A stretch of DNA of 64,000 nt, from positions 28,340-92,339 of the forward strand of contig NZ_JAGHQW010000025.1 of NCBI RefSeq assembly GCF_017744115.1, read 5' to 3'. The number at the start of each line of letters is the position of its first letter. Within the stretch, counting starts at the first letter, position 1. This stretch comes from Salinisphaera sp. G21_0 (GTDB taxonomy: Bacteria > Pseudomonadota > Gammaproteobacteria > Pseudomonadales > Endozoicomonadaceae). The notes beneath the pieces are model-generated. The model saw only the letters and a program-made list of their open reading frames with translations, was not told where the DNA came from and searched no databases. Below, one piece after another: positions 38,943 through 48,154 of the stretch. The position numbers were made by a program, and so were the translations under genes.

Positions 38943-41021
38943 TCAGTCCTTGTTTCTCAGGTCATAGGTTTCCGCATCAAATAACTCCTCGGGTCGGTTC
39001 GGGAGGTTAATACCCTTTCTGGTGTTGCCATTACCGATAAGCTTTAGTTTGGTGAATCGGTCCCGGGTCGCTTTTACCAGTGTTTCCGAGTTACGCATGA
39101 TGGTGGGGCGGATAAACAACATCAGGTTCTTTTTTTCATCGCCGCTCTGATTGTAACGGAAGAGGTTGCCCAAAATCGGGATGCTTCCAAGCAGTGGCAC
39201 TTTTTTCCTGGTTTTGGATTTGATGTCTTCAATCAGTCCACCAATAACGACGGTCTGACCATCGTCCACCAGTACCGCGGTCTTCAGGGAGCGGGTATTG
39301 AACAGCAGGTCACCGCTGGCTTCTCCCAGAATATCTTTGCTTGTTCCAACATCAAGAGAGGAGACTTCTTGCTCTAACATAAGTCTAAGGCTGTTACCTT
39401 CATTAATATGTGGTGTAATTTTTAGTTTAAGGCCGACATCTCTGCGTTCTGTTGTGGTGAAAGGGCCAGTGCCGCCTCCACTGGAAGAAGTTTGGTAAGA
39501 GCCAGTCTTTATGGGTATGTTTTTGCCAATAACCAACTCCGCTTCTTCATTGTCCAGAGTCAGCATGCTGGGTGTTGACAGAATATTATTATTGGATTTC
39601 GTGCTGAGTGCGCCGACGAGCACCCCAAAGTTATCAGTCCTCAGAGCTAGAGAGCCCAAAGTAATATTTGCATTGTTCCATATCTTGCCGGTAATACTGC
39701 TTAACTCTCCTGAAGAGTCGCGTATGGTTTTTGTGCCATCAATGCCCCACTGAACACCCAACGCATCATTAATCCCACCAGACACTTCAACAATAACGGC
39801 CTCCAGCAACACCTGGGCCCTGGGAACATCAAGCTGCCTGACAATCTTCTCCATTTCCTGAAGGGTTTCCGGATCGGCAATCATAACCAGGGCATTCTGG
39901 GTTTCATCCGCTTTTACAAACGCTGTCGTTGCTGCCGACTTGCTTTTGGCACCAGACTTGGTGGAGGCCTGGGAAGAGGACTGATTTGATGAGTTACCAG
40001 GAGAGGCTGAGCCTGATGTAACCGGTGACGATGGCGTTGCAGCGGTTCTCTTTCCCTGGCTGTCCTGAATAATGCCTGAGGCTTCCGAAAGAATTTCCGC
40101 AATGTTTTTGGCATCGGCAAAACTCAGGAACATGACTTTGGTGGTTGATTTTCGAATACCTTCCTTATCAAGGGTGTCAGCCAGTTTTCTGACCCGTGCC
40201 CGTTTGCTGGCGTTGCCCTTAACCACCAGACGATTGCTTCGCTCATCGGCGATCACCTGGAGCCCGCTGGGTAGCTGTCCCTTGCCGGTGACCAGGGTAT
40301 CAGAGATTATTTTTGAGACATCTCCCACCCAGGCATGTTTCAGCTGGATGACTTCATAGTCGTTATTGCCCGCATTATCCAACTCCCGTATCAGTTTGGT
40401 GATGCGCTCAACATTATCGGCAAGGTCACTGATGATGACCGCATTACTGGAAGCAGATGCAGCAGCGTGTCCATACTGGGCAATCAGTGGGCGAATGATC
40501 GGGATGACTTCGACAGCGGATACGCTGTGCAGATCAACAACTCTGGTGGTCATCACGCCATCAATGGGCTTCTGAGTGTCTCCGGGGCTGCTGGTCTTTG
40601 CTGTGGCTGTGGGGACAACATTAATAATATGGCCATCGGCTTTGGGAATGACGGTATAACCATTAGCGGACAGGACTTCCAGGAAAACATCATAGACCTC
40701 ATCCCGGCTCAATGGCTTGCTGGAAATGACGGTAACGGTATTGCCACCCTTAATCCGAGGATCGATAACAAATGTCTCTCCGGTTATTTTGGCAACCTGG
40801 GTGATAAATTCACGGATATCGGCATTCTGCTGATTCAGTGTCCAGAGCTTATCATCGGGTGTCGGTACGGTGTTATTGGCAGCAGGCTGTAAGCCGGTGT
40901 TTACCTTGCTGGCAAACAGCGGTGTGACAGCCATCATCAGCACCAGAGGAATGGCTCTGATTAACTTTCTGTTATGAGAGTGTGGTAAACGTGGTAATAA
41001 GAGTAGCGCTCTGGTGTTCAT
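38943..41021 (-). CDS. gspD: Type II secretion system secretin
   Basis: GspD forms the outer-membrane channel of the type II secretion system. The 692-residue protein has a signal peptide (KLIRAIPLVLMMAVTPLFAS), then N0 (DIREFITQVAKITGETFVIDP), N1-N3 domains with repeated 'LIRELD...VIQLKHA' units, a Ser/Gly/Gln-rich linker in N3, and the secretin domain (VGALSTKSNNNILSTPSMLTLDNEEAELVIGKNIP; VPLLGSIPILGNLFRYN). It lies in a gspC-gspD operon divergent from gspE-M. No pilotin gene (gspS/outS type) is seen nearby. Confidence 0.95.
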   Translation of the reverse strand: MNTRALLLLPRLPHSHNRKLIRAIPLVLMMAVTPLFASKVNTGLQPAANNTVPTPDDKLWTLNQQNADIREFITQVAKITGETFVIDPRIKGGNTVTVISSKPLSRDEVYDVFLEVLSANGYTVIPKADGHIINVVPTATAKTSSPGDTQKPIDGVMTTRVVDLHSVSAVEVIPIIRPLIAQYGHAAASASSNAVIISDLADNVERITKLIRELDNAGNNDYEVIQLKHAWVGDVSKIISDTLVTGKGQLPSGLQVIADERSNRLVVKGNASKRARVRKLADTLDKEGIRKSTTKVMFLSFADAKNIAEILSEASGIIQDSQGKRTAATPSSPVTSGSASPGNSSNQSSSQASTKSGAKSKSAATTAFVKADETQNALVMIADPETLQEMEKIVRQLDVPRAQVLLEAVIVEVSGGINDALGVQWGIDGTKTIRDSSGELSSITGKIWNNANITLGSLALRTDNFGVLVGALSTKSNNNILSTPSMLTLDNEEAELVIGKNIPIKTGSYQTSSSGGGTGPFTTTERRDVGLKLKITPHINEGNSLRLMLEQEVSSLDVGTSKDILGEASGDLLFNTRSLKTAVLVDDGQTVVIGGLIEDIKSKTRKKVPLLGSIPILGNLFRYNQSGDEKKNLMLFIRPTIMRNSETLVKATRDRFTKLKLIGNGNTRKGINLPNRPEELFDAETYDLRNKD

Positions 41022-41059
41022 GATATGACCATTAACTCAGCAGTTTGTCATTGTTGTCA

Positions 41060-41713
41060 TTACAGTTCCTGACTGGCGTCCTGCAGCTTCTCCCTGAGGT
41101 CCTGCATTCGCTGTTCAAGAGACATGTCATCCGGATAATCATGGTTGCCCGGACGCTGCTCCATTGACTCGGGGATGTCTTCCGCCACAGGCCTGAATTC
41201 CTGAAAGGCTCTGGAATCTCTGGCTGTTTCCGGAAAGTATAGTTTTTCAAGCTGGTCACCCCGTTTAATGACAATGTGATCGGAATAAACCTGATTCAGA
41301 ATGGCACCTCCGGGAAGAGCGTCACCAATTTCATATAACTTGTCCTGGTTGGCTATTTGAATAATTGCACTTGCGTACTTTTTGGTTTCAATGCCTGAGA
41401 GCGCCCCTCTGAGAATCAGGTTCATTTTTGTTATGGGGATCTCTTTATTGTTTTGAGTTATTTCCTGATTGTCACTAAAACCAAAAATCAGCTCAAAGTC
41501 TTCATGTTTGATGGTTGAGGAGTTTTTCAAAACGATAGTTTTATTATTAACACTATTTTTCAAGGGTTCGCTGCTGACGATTTGATAAAAGTGAAATGCT
41601 TGAAAACTGAGGCTAAGGATCATGATGATGAAAATAATCAGAATGATAAGGTTCCGATTATTTTTATGCCCCCATTGCAGAAATGTGGTGAAAACCACTG
41701 GTTTCATGGTCAT
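41060..41713 (-). CDS. gspC: Type II secretion inner-membrane protein GspC
   Basis: A 217-residue protein with a short cytoplasmic N-terminus, one membrane helix (NLIILIIFIIMILSLSFQAF, about residues 18-37), and a periplasmic HR domain (LRGALSGIETKKYASAIIQ ... YEIGDALPGGAILNQVYSDHIVIKRGDQLEKLYF). The HR domain contacts the N0 domain of GspD. There is no PDZ domain after it; instead the tail (about residues 170-217) is charged. Located 38 bp before gspD. Confidence 0.9.
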   Translation of the reverse strand: MTMKPVVFTTFLQWGHKNNRNLIILIIFIIMILSLSFQAFHFYQIVSSEPLKNSVNNKTIVLKNSSTIKHEDFELIFGFSDNQEITQNNKEIPITKMNLILRGALSGIETKKYASAIIQIANQDKLYEIGDALPGGAILNQVYSDHIVIKRGDQLEKLYFPETARDSRAFQEFRPVAEDIPESMEQRPGNHDYPDDMSLEQRMQDLREKLQDASQEL

Positions 41714-41851
41714 ATCTTCTGAAGTTAACGAATAGGCTATTCTTTACTCTAAATAAAAGCATAAGAGTTTTGTTTTTTAAAGAAATAAGTTTTTTCAAAA
41801 AGGAAAGGCCTAACCGCCTCCCGGGTGCTTCCTTTTTGATTTAAGGAGTTC

Positions 41852-43387
41852 ATGATATTGGCTACACTTCTGACCGCTGACTATGACACCGAAGATGATG
41901 CTGAAAGTGAAGCCAGCGTTTTACCAAGACTGCCTTTTAGTTTTGCCAAAAGGCACGGCGTTGTGCTCATTGAGAATGATAATGGGATAGCCACACTCTA
42001 TTTTCACAACACACCATCGGCTGACCTGATTGCCGAGATCAGTCGCTTTTCCGGCGTTTTTCCTGCCTATGAGCGGGTCGATGCCGAAAAACTGTCAGAG
42101 GTGCTGGCTCACTGTTATCACAATGACAGTTCAGAAGCATTGCAGGATGCGGCTGGCATCAGTGATCACCCGGACCTGACCAGTCTGGCGGATGCCGTTC
42201 CGATCACGGAAGACCTGCTTGAGCAAAGTGACGATGCCCCGGTTATCCGTTTAATTAATGCGTTGCTCACTGAGGCGATCAAGGAAGGTGCTTCCGATGT
42301 GCATATTGAAACCTTTGAGTCGGCACTTGTGGTTCGGCTGCGGGTGGATGGTGTGTTAAGGGAAGTACTGTCTCTGAAGAGAACCATTGCCTCTTTACTG
42401 GTTTCCCGCATCAAGGTGATGGCCCGGCTGGATATTGCCGAGAAACGGGTACCCCAGGATGGCCGGATTTCGCTGAGGGTGGCCGGCAAGGAAGTGGATG
42501 TCCGGGTTTCCACGCTGCCTTCCAGTAATGGCGAGCGGGTAGTACTCCGGCTGCTGGACAAGGCAGCAGGCCGTCTTGAACTCAGGCACCTTGGCATGAC
42601 GGAGCGGAACCGTTCACTGATCGAGGGGCTGCTGAAAAAACCTTATGGCATTATTCTGGTGACAGGGCCAACCGGATCTGGCAAGACAACGTCTCTATAT
42701 GCCAGCCTTACCCTTCTGAATGACCAGACCCGAAATATTCTCACCGTTGAAGACCCCATTGAGTATCACCTGGAAGGAATTGGCCAGACCCAGGTAAACA
42801 CAAAAGTCGATATGACCTTTGCCCGGGGATTGAGAGCTATTCTGAGACAGGACCCCGATGTGGTGATGGTCGGAGAGATCCGTGACCGGGAAACCGCTGA
42901 AATAGCGGTACAGGCCAGTTTGACCGGGCACCTGGTGCTTTCCACGCTTCATACCAATACTGCGGTTGGTGCCCTGACCCGTCTTCAGGATATGGGCATT
43001 GAACCTTTTCTGATGTCGTCCAGTCTACTTGGGGTGATTGCCCAACGTCTGGTCAGGGTGCTATGCAGTGACTGTAAAGTGCCATACACCCCTGATGATG
43101 CCGAATGCCAGCAGTTAGGCATTGATGCTTCTGATGGCGTAACGCTGTATCACGCTGCAGGGTGTAAGGGCTGTAATTTCAGTGGCTATCGTGGCCGTAC
43201 CGGAATTTATGAAGTTGTCGTTATTAATGAACAGGTCCGGCGAATGATCCATGGGCTCAAAGGGGAGCAGGAGATTACGGACTGTGTTCGTGAGTCCAGT
43301 CCCGGCATCCGTGAAGATGGCAGCAGAAAAGTGCTGGAAGGGGTTACAACTCTTGAAGAGGTACTTCGGGTTACCCAGAAGGACTGA
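41852..43387 (+). CDS. gspE: Type II secretion ATPase
   Basis: GspE is the cytoplasmic ATPase that powers pseudopilus assembly. The 511 residues include an N1E domain, the arginine-rich region GASDVHIETFESALVVRLRVDG, Walker A GPTGSGKTTSLY, the Asp box (LTVEDPIEY), Walker B (ILRQDPDVVMVGEIRD), the His box (GHLVLSTLHTNTA) and a tetracysteine zinc site (CSDC ... CKGC). AAGGAG lies before the ATG. First gene of gspEFGHIJKLM; the 138-bp gap to divergent gspC should contain promoters for both arms. Confidence 0.96.
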   Translation: MILATLLTADYDTEDDAESEASVLPRLPFSFAKRHGVVLIENDNGIATLYFHNTPSADLIAEISRFSGVFPAYERVDAEKLSEVLAHCYHNDSSEALQDAAGISDHPDLTSLADAVPITEDLLEQSDDAPVIRLINALLTEAIKEGASDVHIETFESALVVRLRVDGVLREVLSLKRTIASLLVSRIKVMARLDIAEKRVPQDGRISLRVAGKEVDVRVSTLPSSNGERVVLRLLDKAAGRLELRHLGMTERNRSLIEGLLKKPYGIILVTGPTGSGKTTSLYASLTLLNDQTRNILTVEDPIEYHLEGIGQTQVNTKVDMTFARGLRAILRQDPDVVMVGEIRDRETAEIAVQASLTGHLVLSTLHTNTAVGALTRLQDMGIEPFLMSSSLLGVIAQRLVRVLCSDCKVPYTPDDAECQQLGIDASDGVTLYHAAGCKGCNFSGYRGRTGIYEVVVINEQVRRMIHGLKGEQEITDCVRESSPGIREDGSRKVLEGVTTLEEVLRVTQKD

Positions 43388-43417
43388 TTATGGCTGCTGA
43401 AGAAAAGGCTCAGGATA

Positions 43418-44638
43418 ATGGCCGCGTTTGAATACATAGCCCTGGACCATCAGGGCAAACAGCATAAGGGTACCCTGGAAGCGGACAGTGGGCGTCAGGT
43501 TCGCCAGATGCTGCGGGATAAACAGTGGACACCACTGTCAGTTAATACACTTGCCGATCGCAAACAGCAGGGAGAGGAGGGAAGGAGCTTCTTTCTACGC
43601 CGGGGCATTTCAGCCGTTGAGCTGGCTACGGTAACCCGGCAGCTGGCTACGCTGATCCAGGCGGCAATGCCTATAGAGGAAGCACTCAATGGTGTGGCAG
43701 CCCAGCAGGAAAAACGACGGATAAAAAATATGCTGCTGGCGGTTCGTTCCAGGGTGCTTGAAGGCTATACCCTGGCCAAAAGCCTGGAAGCCTTCCCGGA
43801 AGTCTTCCCCCAGATGTATCGGGCAACGGTTGCCGCAGGGGAGCATGCCGGTTATCTCGACCGTGTTCTCAATCGTCTGGCCGACTACACTGAGGCCAGA
43901 ATGCGTTCTGGTCAGAAAGTACAGCAGGCGCTGGTCTATCCGGTCATACTGATGTTGGCTTCCATTGGCATTGTCAGCTTTCTGTTGGGATTTGTGGTGC
44001 CGGATGTTATCAAGGTCTTTCTGGATTCCGGTCAGGAGCTGCCATTAATCACAGAGCTATTGATCAATGCCAGTGAGGGGTTTCAGACATGGTGGCCTTT
44101 GATCTTTGGTGTAATTGTTGCGGCTATTGTGGTTGTCCGGCATTTACTGAAAAAGGCCTCCATACGACTTTCCTGGCATCGGGTTCAGTTAACGTTGCCG
44201 TTGGTTGGGCGATTTGTCCGAACGGCCAATGCCGCCCGTTTTGCCAGTACATTGAGCATGTTAACCCGCAGCGGGGTTGCGCTGGTAGAGGCCCTGATGA
44301 TTGCTGCCCAGGTGGTTAATAACGATGCCATCAAACATGCCGTTCAGGATGTTGCCCGGCGAGTCAGTGAAGGAACCAGTCTTAACAGGGCGCTGGCAGA
44401 AACCGGCTACTTTCCACCCCTGATGCTCCACATGATCGCCAGTGGCGAGGCAACCGGAGAGCTGGATCAGATGCTGGAACGAACTGCACAGAATCAGCAG
44501 ATGGAGCTGGAAGGGCGAATAACCGTCATGCTTGGACTGTTTGAACCTTTGATGCTGGTCCTGATGGGGGGAGTGGTCATGATGATTGTTCTGGCTATCC
44601 TGTTGCCGATACTCAATATGAACCAGCTGTTGAATTGA
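43418..44638 (+). CDS. gspF: Type II secretion inner-membrane platform protein
   Basis: A 406-residue polytopic protein with two T2SSF domains: residues about 60-190 (VELATVTRQLATLIQAAMPIEEAL, FPEVFPQMYRATVAAGEHAGYLDRVLNRLADYTE) and about 265-400 (FASTLSMLTRSGVALVEAL, FPPLMLHMIASGEATGELDQML). It has three membrane helices. It couples GspE to the pseudopilus. Same operon as gspE. Confidence 0.95.
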   Translation: MAAFEYIALDHQGKQHKGTLEADSGRQVRQMLRDKQWTPLSVNTLADRKQQGEEGRSFFLRRGISAVELATVTRQLATLIQAAMPIEEALNGVAAQQEKRRIKNMLLAVRSRVLEGYTLAKSLEAFPEVFPQMYRATVAAGEHAGYLDRVLNRLADYTEARMRSGQKVQQALVYPVILMLASIGIVSFLLGFVVPDVIKVFLDSGQELPLITELLINASEGFQTWWPLIFGVIVAAIVVVRHLLKKASIRLSWHRVQLTLPLVGRFVRTANAARFASTLSMLTRSGVALVEALMIAAQVVNNDAIKHAVQDVARRVSEGTSLNRALAETGYFPPLMLHMIASGEATGELDQMLERTAQNQQMELEGRITVMLGLFEPLMLVLMGGVVMMIVLAILLPILNMNQLLN

Positions 44639-44724
44639 GGTGACAACCTGGGAGTGAAACAGCGTTAAACCGTCCTGGATGAAATGCTGAACGGCCTATT
44701 CACAGAAAATCGAGGTCAACCAAT

Positions 44725-45195
44725 ATGATAAAAAACCGGCTTAGAAGAAGAGGGCCTGATGCAGCTAATTCAGTGCAAGCTGAACAGGGCTTTACACTGA
44801 TTGAAATTATGGTGGTGGTGGTCATTTTGGGAATTCTGGCAGCTATGGTGGTTCCCAAAATTCTTTCCCGGCCTGATCAGGCAAAGGTCACCGTTGCCCG
44901 TGCGGATATTGAAGCGATTTCTCAGGCGCTGGAGCTTTTCAGGCTTGATAATGGTTTTTATCCCACCCTGGACCAGGGGCTTGAAGCACTTATTAGAAAA
45001 CCATCGTCTCCACCAGAGCCCAGAAACTGGAATCCTGAAGGGTACCTGAAAAAAGTGCCATTGGACCCGTGGGGAAACCCCTACATGTATTTACAGCCCG
45101 GTAATCATGGCAAGTACGACCTTTATTCCTTCGGAGCGAATGGCCGTGAGGGCGGCGAAGGTCTCGATGCTGATATCGGTAACTGGGATAACTAG
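44725..45195 (+). CDS. gspG: Type II secretion major pseudopilin
   Basis: The major pseudopilin, 156 residues. A basic leader of about 23 residues ends at [23 protein letters not shown], the prepilin peptidase site with the conserved Glu at +5. The mature part shows the GspG hallmark [34 protein letters not shown], including calcium-binding loop residues. The prepilin peptidase gene (gspO/pilD) is not in this window. Confidence 0.96.
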   Translation: MIKNRLRRRGPDAANSVQAEQGFTLIEIMVVVVILGILAAMVVPKILSRPDQAKVTVARADIEAISQALELFRLDNGFYPTLDQGLEALIRKPSSPPEPRNWNPEGYLKKVPLDPWGNPYMYLQPGNHGKYDLYSFGANGREGGEGLDADIGNWDN

Positions 45196-45221
45196 GCTTT
45201 TTTGGCAGACTGGAAAAGAAA

Positions 45222-45725
45222 ATGGCATCACCTCAACAGCGAGGATTTACCCTGATCGAAATGCTGGTGGTGGTGGTCATCATCGGTGTTCTTCTGGGTA
45301 TTACCCTGCTAAGCCCGATAACCGGCAGTATTCACAAGGTGGTGCAAAAAGAAGCGACACGATTGCAGGCATTATTTACCCAGGTTCGTGACAAAGCGCT
45401 GCTGGAAAATACTCACTACGGCTTCTCAATTGATAACGAGGGGTATTACCGCTGGTGGGTATTACCGGCAGATACTCAGGAGTGGGCTGAATTGGAGCAA
45501 TCCCCTTTTCAGCCAAGGTTGCTGCCAGACACATTAAGCCTGAGCCTGGAGTCCAGTGAGAATTCCATGCCTTTTGATGTGGATGAACAGTATCCATCCA
45601 TTGTTTTCTATTCAGACTACCAGGTAACCCCGTTCAGGCTCGGCATTGTTCCGGTTGCCAACAGCAAACAGTCACTCTATCTGCGCACAGACGGATTGTC
45701 AGATATTGAATGGGTCAGGGAGTAA
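45222..45725 (+). CDS. gspH: Type II secretion minor pseudopilin GspH
   Basis: A 167-residue minor pseudopilin. The leader MASPQQRG|FTLIEMLVVVVIIGVLLGITLL is a short basic leader with Glu at +5. The rest is a beta-rich GspH domain (NTHYGFSIDNEGYYRWW, DGLSDIEWV). Its end overlaps the upstream part of the gspI frame by 16 bases if the earlier gspI start is used. Confidence 0.9.
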   Translation: MASPQQRGFTLIEMLVVVVIIGVLLGITLLSPITGSIHKVVQKEATRLQALFTQVRDKALLENTHYGFSIDNEGYYRWWVLPADTQEWAELEQSPFQPRLLPDTLSLSLESSENSMPFDVDEQYPSIVFYSDYQVTPFRLGIVPVANSKQSLYLRTDGLSDIEWVRE

Positions 45726-45736
45726 CGGGCGTTGCT

Positions 45737-46171
45737 ATGAGTTATCGGGATTTCAGGCTAAACCGGCTTTTTCTACCTGACAGAAACCTGAGTCGCAGTC
45801 AGGGTTTTACCCTGCTGGAAGTTATGGTAGCTCTGGCCGTATTTGCCCTGGCCGCCTCTATGCTGATTCTTTCTGATGGCAACAGCATTCGCCAGACCCG
45901 ATATCAGAAGGAAAAAATACTGGCTTCGCAGATTGCCGACCACTATCTCAATACACTTTATGCCGAGGGGCGCTGGAGTGGTTCAGCAGTTCGGCCCCAA
46001 ATTGAAAGCTATGCCGGTTTTCAGTGGTATGTTCGGGAAACATCCGCATCCACCGGGTCACCCGATTTCAGAAAGGTGCAGGTTGAAGTATTTATCGGTG
46101 AGTCTGAACCAGAAAAAGGTGCTGTTCCCCTGGCAAGGTTATCTACCTGGCTGAGGAGGCCCCGACAATAA
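45737..46171 (+). CDS. gspI: Type II secretion minor pseudopilin GspI
   Basis: A minor pseudopilin of 144 residues from ATG 45737 (an in-frame ATG at 45710 is possible). The leader has Arg residues and ends at G|FTLLEVMVALAVFALAASMLIL. NSIRQTRYQKEKILASQIADHYLNTLYAEG is typical of GspI, which with GspJ and GspK forms the pseudopilus tip. The stop TAA shares a base with the gspJ ATG (TAATG). Confidence 0.9.
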   Translation: MSYRDFRLNRLFLPDRNLSRSQGFTLLEVMVALAVFALAASMLILSDGNSIRQTRYQKEKILASQIADHYLNTLYAEGRWSGSAVRPQIESYAGFQWYVRETSASTGSPDFRKVQVEVFIGESEPEKGAVPLARLSTWLRRPRQ

Positions 46172-47073
46172 TGTTTTGTAAAGCATCTCCTGTTGCCGGA
46201 GGCTTGCTCTGGAGTCAGGTCCAAATATTAGCTGGACTGTTCAAGGTCGTATCCTGCCACCTGTTGCCCGCTAACCATAAAAAATGGGAGTATCGGTGCT
46301 TTTTCGGGCAACGGGCAACGGGCAGCGGGCAGCGTCTATCACTCATTCCCAATGGCTTTACCCTTCTCGAGCTAATGGTTGCTATCGTACTGTTCAGTAT
46401 GATCAGTACGGCAGCCTATAAGCTGTTTATGTCAGTAACCCGTGCGCAGGAAGCAACGCAGTTGGTGCTGGATGACATGGATAAATTACAACGGGCCGAA
46501 ATCATTCTGGAAAAAGACGTGTTGCAAATAACCCGAAGACCGGTCAGGGATGAACAAGGCTTGCAGCAGGCTGCCGTGAAAGCACCGGGTCCGGGCCGGA
46601 CGTTAATGGAGTTTACCCGTTCAGGATGGCAAAACCCCCTTAAGGCAGCACGAAGTACACTTCAGCGTGTGTCTTATGCCGTGGAGGATCATCAATTAAT
46701 CCGTTATTACTGGCCTACTTTGGACAGGGTGCCGGAATCTACTCGTATTCGTCAGGTTGTGCTGTCTGGTGTGAACAGCGTGAAAGTACGATTCCGCAAT
46801 GATCACAAGGAATGGATAAGCAGCTGGCCTCCAAAACAGAACCTTCAGTCAGCTGCTAATGTGGGGCGCGTAGATCAAGTACCGACGGCCGTGGAGCTGA
46901 CCATTGTTCATGAGACGATGGGGACCATGGTCACCTTGGTTCCGCTGATCACCTACAAACCTGATCAGGGCAATAAAGAGGGAGAACCATCTCAGGAGAA
47001 CAGGAATAACGCGCCGGGTAACATACGGCCACATCCCAGAGGCCGCTCCGGAGATAGTGTCGATGGTTATTGA
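46171..47073 (+). CDS. gspJ: Type II secretion minor pseudopilin GspJ with unusual long leader
   Basis: GspJ of the pseudopilus tip. The pilin signature NG|FTLLELMVAIVLFSMISTAAY is followed by a standard GspJ domain (ILEKDVLQITRRPVRDEQG). However, from the coupled start (ATG 46171, GAGGAG upstream) the leader is about 62 residues, against about 10-25 in the family, and includes a hydrophobic run (LLWSQVQILAGLFKVV). Within the leader lies a 7-bp repeat in four copies (46305-46332). An ATG at 46284 is out of frame now, but loss of one repeat unit would put it in frame, giving a 22-residue leader with basic residues. Whether the present form is processed is uncertain. Overlaps gspK by 17 bp. Confidence 0.88.
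   Translation: MFCKASPVAGGLLWSQVQILAGLFKVVSCHLLPANHKKWEYRCFFGQRATGSGQRLSLIPNGFTLLELMVAIVLFSMISTAAYKLFMSVTRAQEATQLVLDDMDKLQRAEIILEKDVLQITRRPVRDEQGLQQAAVKAPGPGRTLMEFTRSGWQNPLKAARSTLQRVSYAVEDHQLIRYYWPTLDRVPESTRIRQVVLSGVNSVKVRFRNDHKEWISSWPPKQNLQSAANVGRVDQVPTAVELTIVHETMGTMVTLVPLITYKPDQGNKEGEPSQENRNNAPGNIRPHPRGRSGDSVDGY
46305..46332 (+). repeat. Four-copy heptanucleotide tandem repeat in the gspJ leader
   Basis: CGGGCAA, CGGGCAA, CGGGCAG, CGGGCAG follow one another exactly. Seven is not a multiple of three, so any gain or loss of one unit changes the reading frame. A reverse-complementary GTTGCCCG lies at 46263-46270 and could pair with the repeat. Confidence 0.95.
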
Positions 47074-48154
47074 GCCTGCTGAAAACCGTCAGCCAGTTAT
47101 GGCTTCGCCCGGTAAATTCCCGTCATGGCACCAATCAGGGATTGCTCTTATTTATGTGCTGTTGATTTTTTTGCTGATCACAACGGTCGCTTCTGAGATC
47201 GTTATGAATCTCTGGCTGCACACTGAGAAGAATGCCCGATATCTGGAAAGAACCCAGGCAAAACACTATGCGCTGGGCGCTGAACAGTACGTCGCATGGC
47301 TGCTGGAACAAGATTTTCAACAGGATAAAAAGAATAACCGAATGGTGGATCATGAAAATGAGCTGTGGAATGTTGAAACCATCAACTATGACGTTGAACA
47401 GGGTGTTATCAAATTACAGGTTCAGGATGAGCAGAGCCGGTTTAATTTGAACTGGCTTGCTGATGACAGTAAGCCCTCAGGTGAACAGCGGGCTGAAAGA
47501 GGTGGTTCACCGGCTGTGCAAATGTTTGAGAATCTGCTGACAGCTCAGTCCATGGACCCACAACTGGCCGACAAAATAGCTCGCTGGATGAGCAAAGAGC
47601 AGAAAAGTGTATCCCGGGGAACGGAAGATCAGGTCTATCTATCGCTTGTTCCTCCAAGACGAACCGGACAGACTGAGATGACGTCAGTTTCGGAATTGAT
47701 GTTAATTGATGGTTTTAATAACGAGGAAGTTGAAAAACTGTTGCCATATATTACGGTTATACCCAGATCATCAAAAATGAATATGAACACTGCCCTTCCA
47801 GAGGTTATCCGCTCGTTAAACAAGAATATCTCCGAAGGGGATGCCTTAATGATCATTAGCCGCCGGGGCGATGCCGGGTTATCCAATATTGAAGAATTGA
47901 ATCAGCTTGTCGCTCTATCTGGAAAGGCCGGGATTTTTAATGAGAGAAATCAAAATGAACGGGTAGTATTCGGCAGTCAGTATTTCAGTGCCCGGATTAA
48001 GGCAACGTACAGAGAGACTGCCTTTTACTTGAAAACGATTTTTTACCGAAGCAGTGAGGGGCATGTGCAGGTTATCGGGAGAGAAATCGGGCCGGGTCAA
48101 TATTGGGCTCCTGCTAATAAAGCCGATTTAACAGAGAGCTCAGGGACTATGTAA
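47057..48154 (+). CDS. gspK: Type II secretion minor pseudopilin GspK
   Basis: A 365-residue minor pseudopilin that caps the pseudopilus. The leader ends at SG|IALIYVLLIFLLITTVASEI; as usual in GspK, the conserved Glu at +5 is missing. The large helical insertion domain typical of GspK follows (DEQSRFNLNWLAD, MTSVSELMLIDGF, LPYITVIPRSSKMNMNTALPEVI). Overlaps gspJ by 17 bp and gspL by TAATG. Confidence 0.92.
   Translation: MSMVIEPAENRQPVMASPGKFPSWHQSGIALIYVLLIFLLITTVASEIVMNLWLHTEKNARYLERTQAKHYALGAEQYVAWLLEQDFQQDKKNNRMVDHENELWNVETINYDVEQGVIKLQVQDEQSRFNLNWLADDSKPSGEQRAERGGSPAVQMFENLLTAQSMDPQLADKIARWMSKEQKSVSRGTEDQVYLSLVPPRRTGQTEMTSVSELMLIDGFNNEEVEKLLPYITVIPRSSKMNMNTALPEVIRSLNKNISEGDALMIISRRGDAGLSNIEELNQLVALSGKAGIFNERNQNERVVFGSQYFSARIKATYRETAFYLKTIFYRSSEGHVQVIGREIGPGQYWAPANKADLTESSGTM

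Noticed and set aside
46305..46332. The heptamer repeat as a CRISPR fragment
   Set aside because: Units are 7 bp, directly adjacent and without spacers. No CRISPR array or cas gene was seen anywhere in the window.
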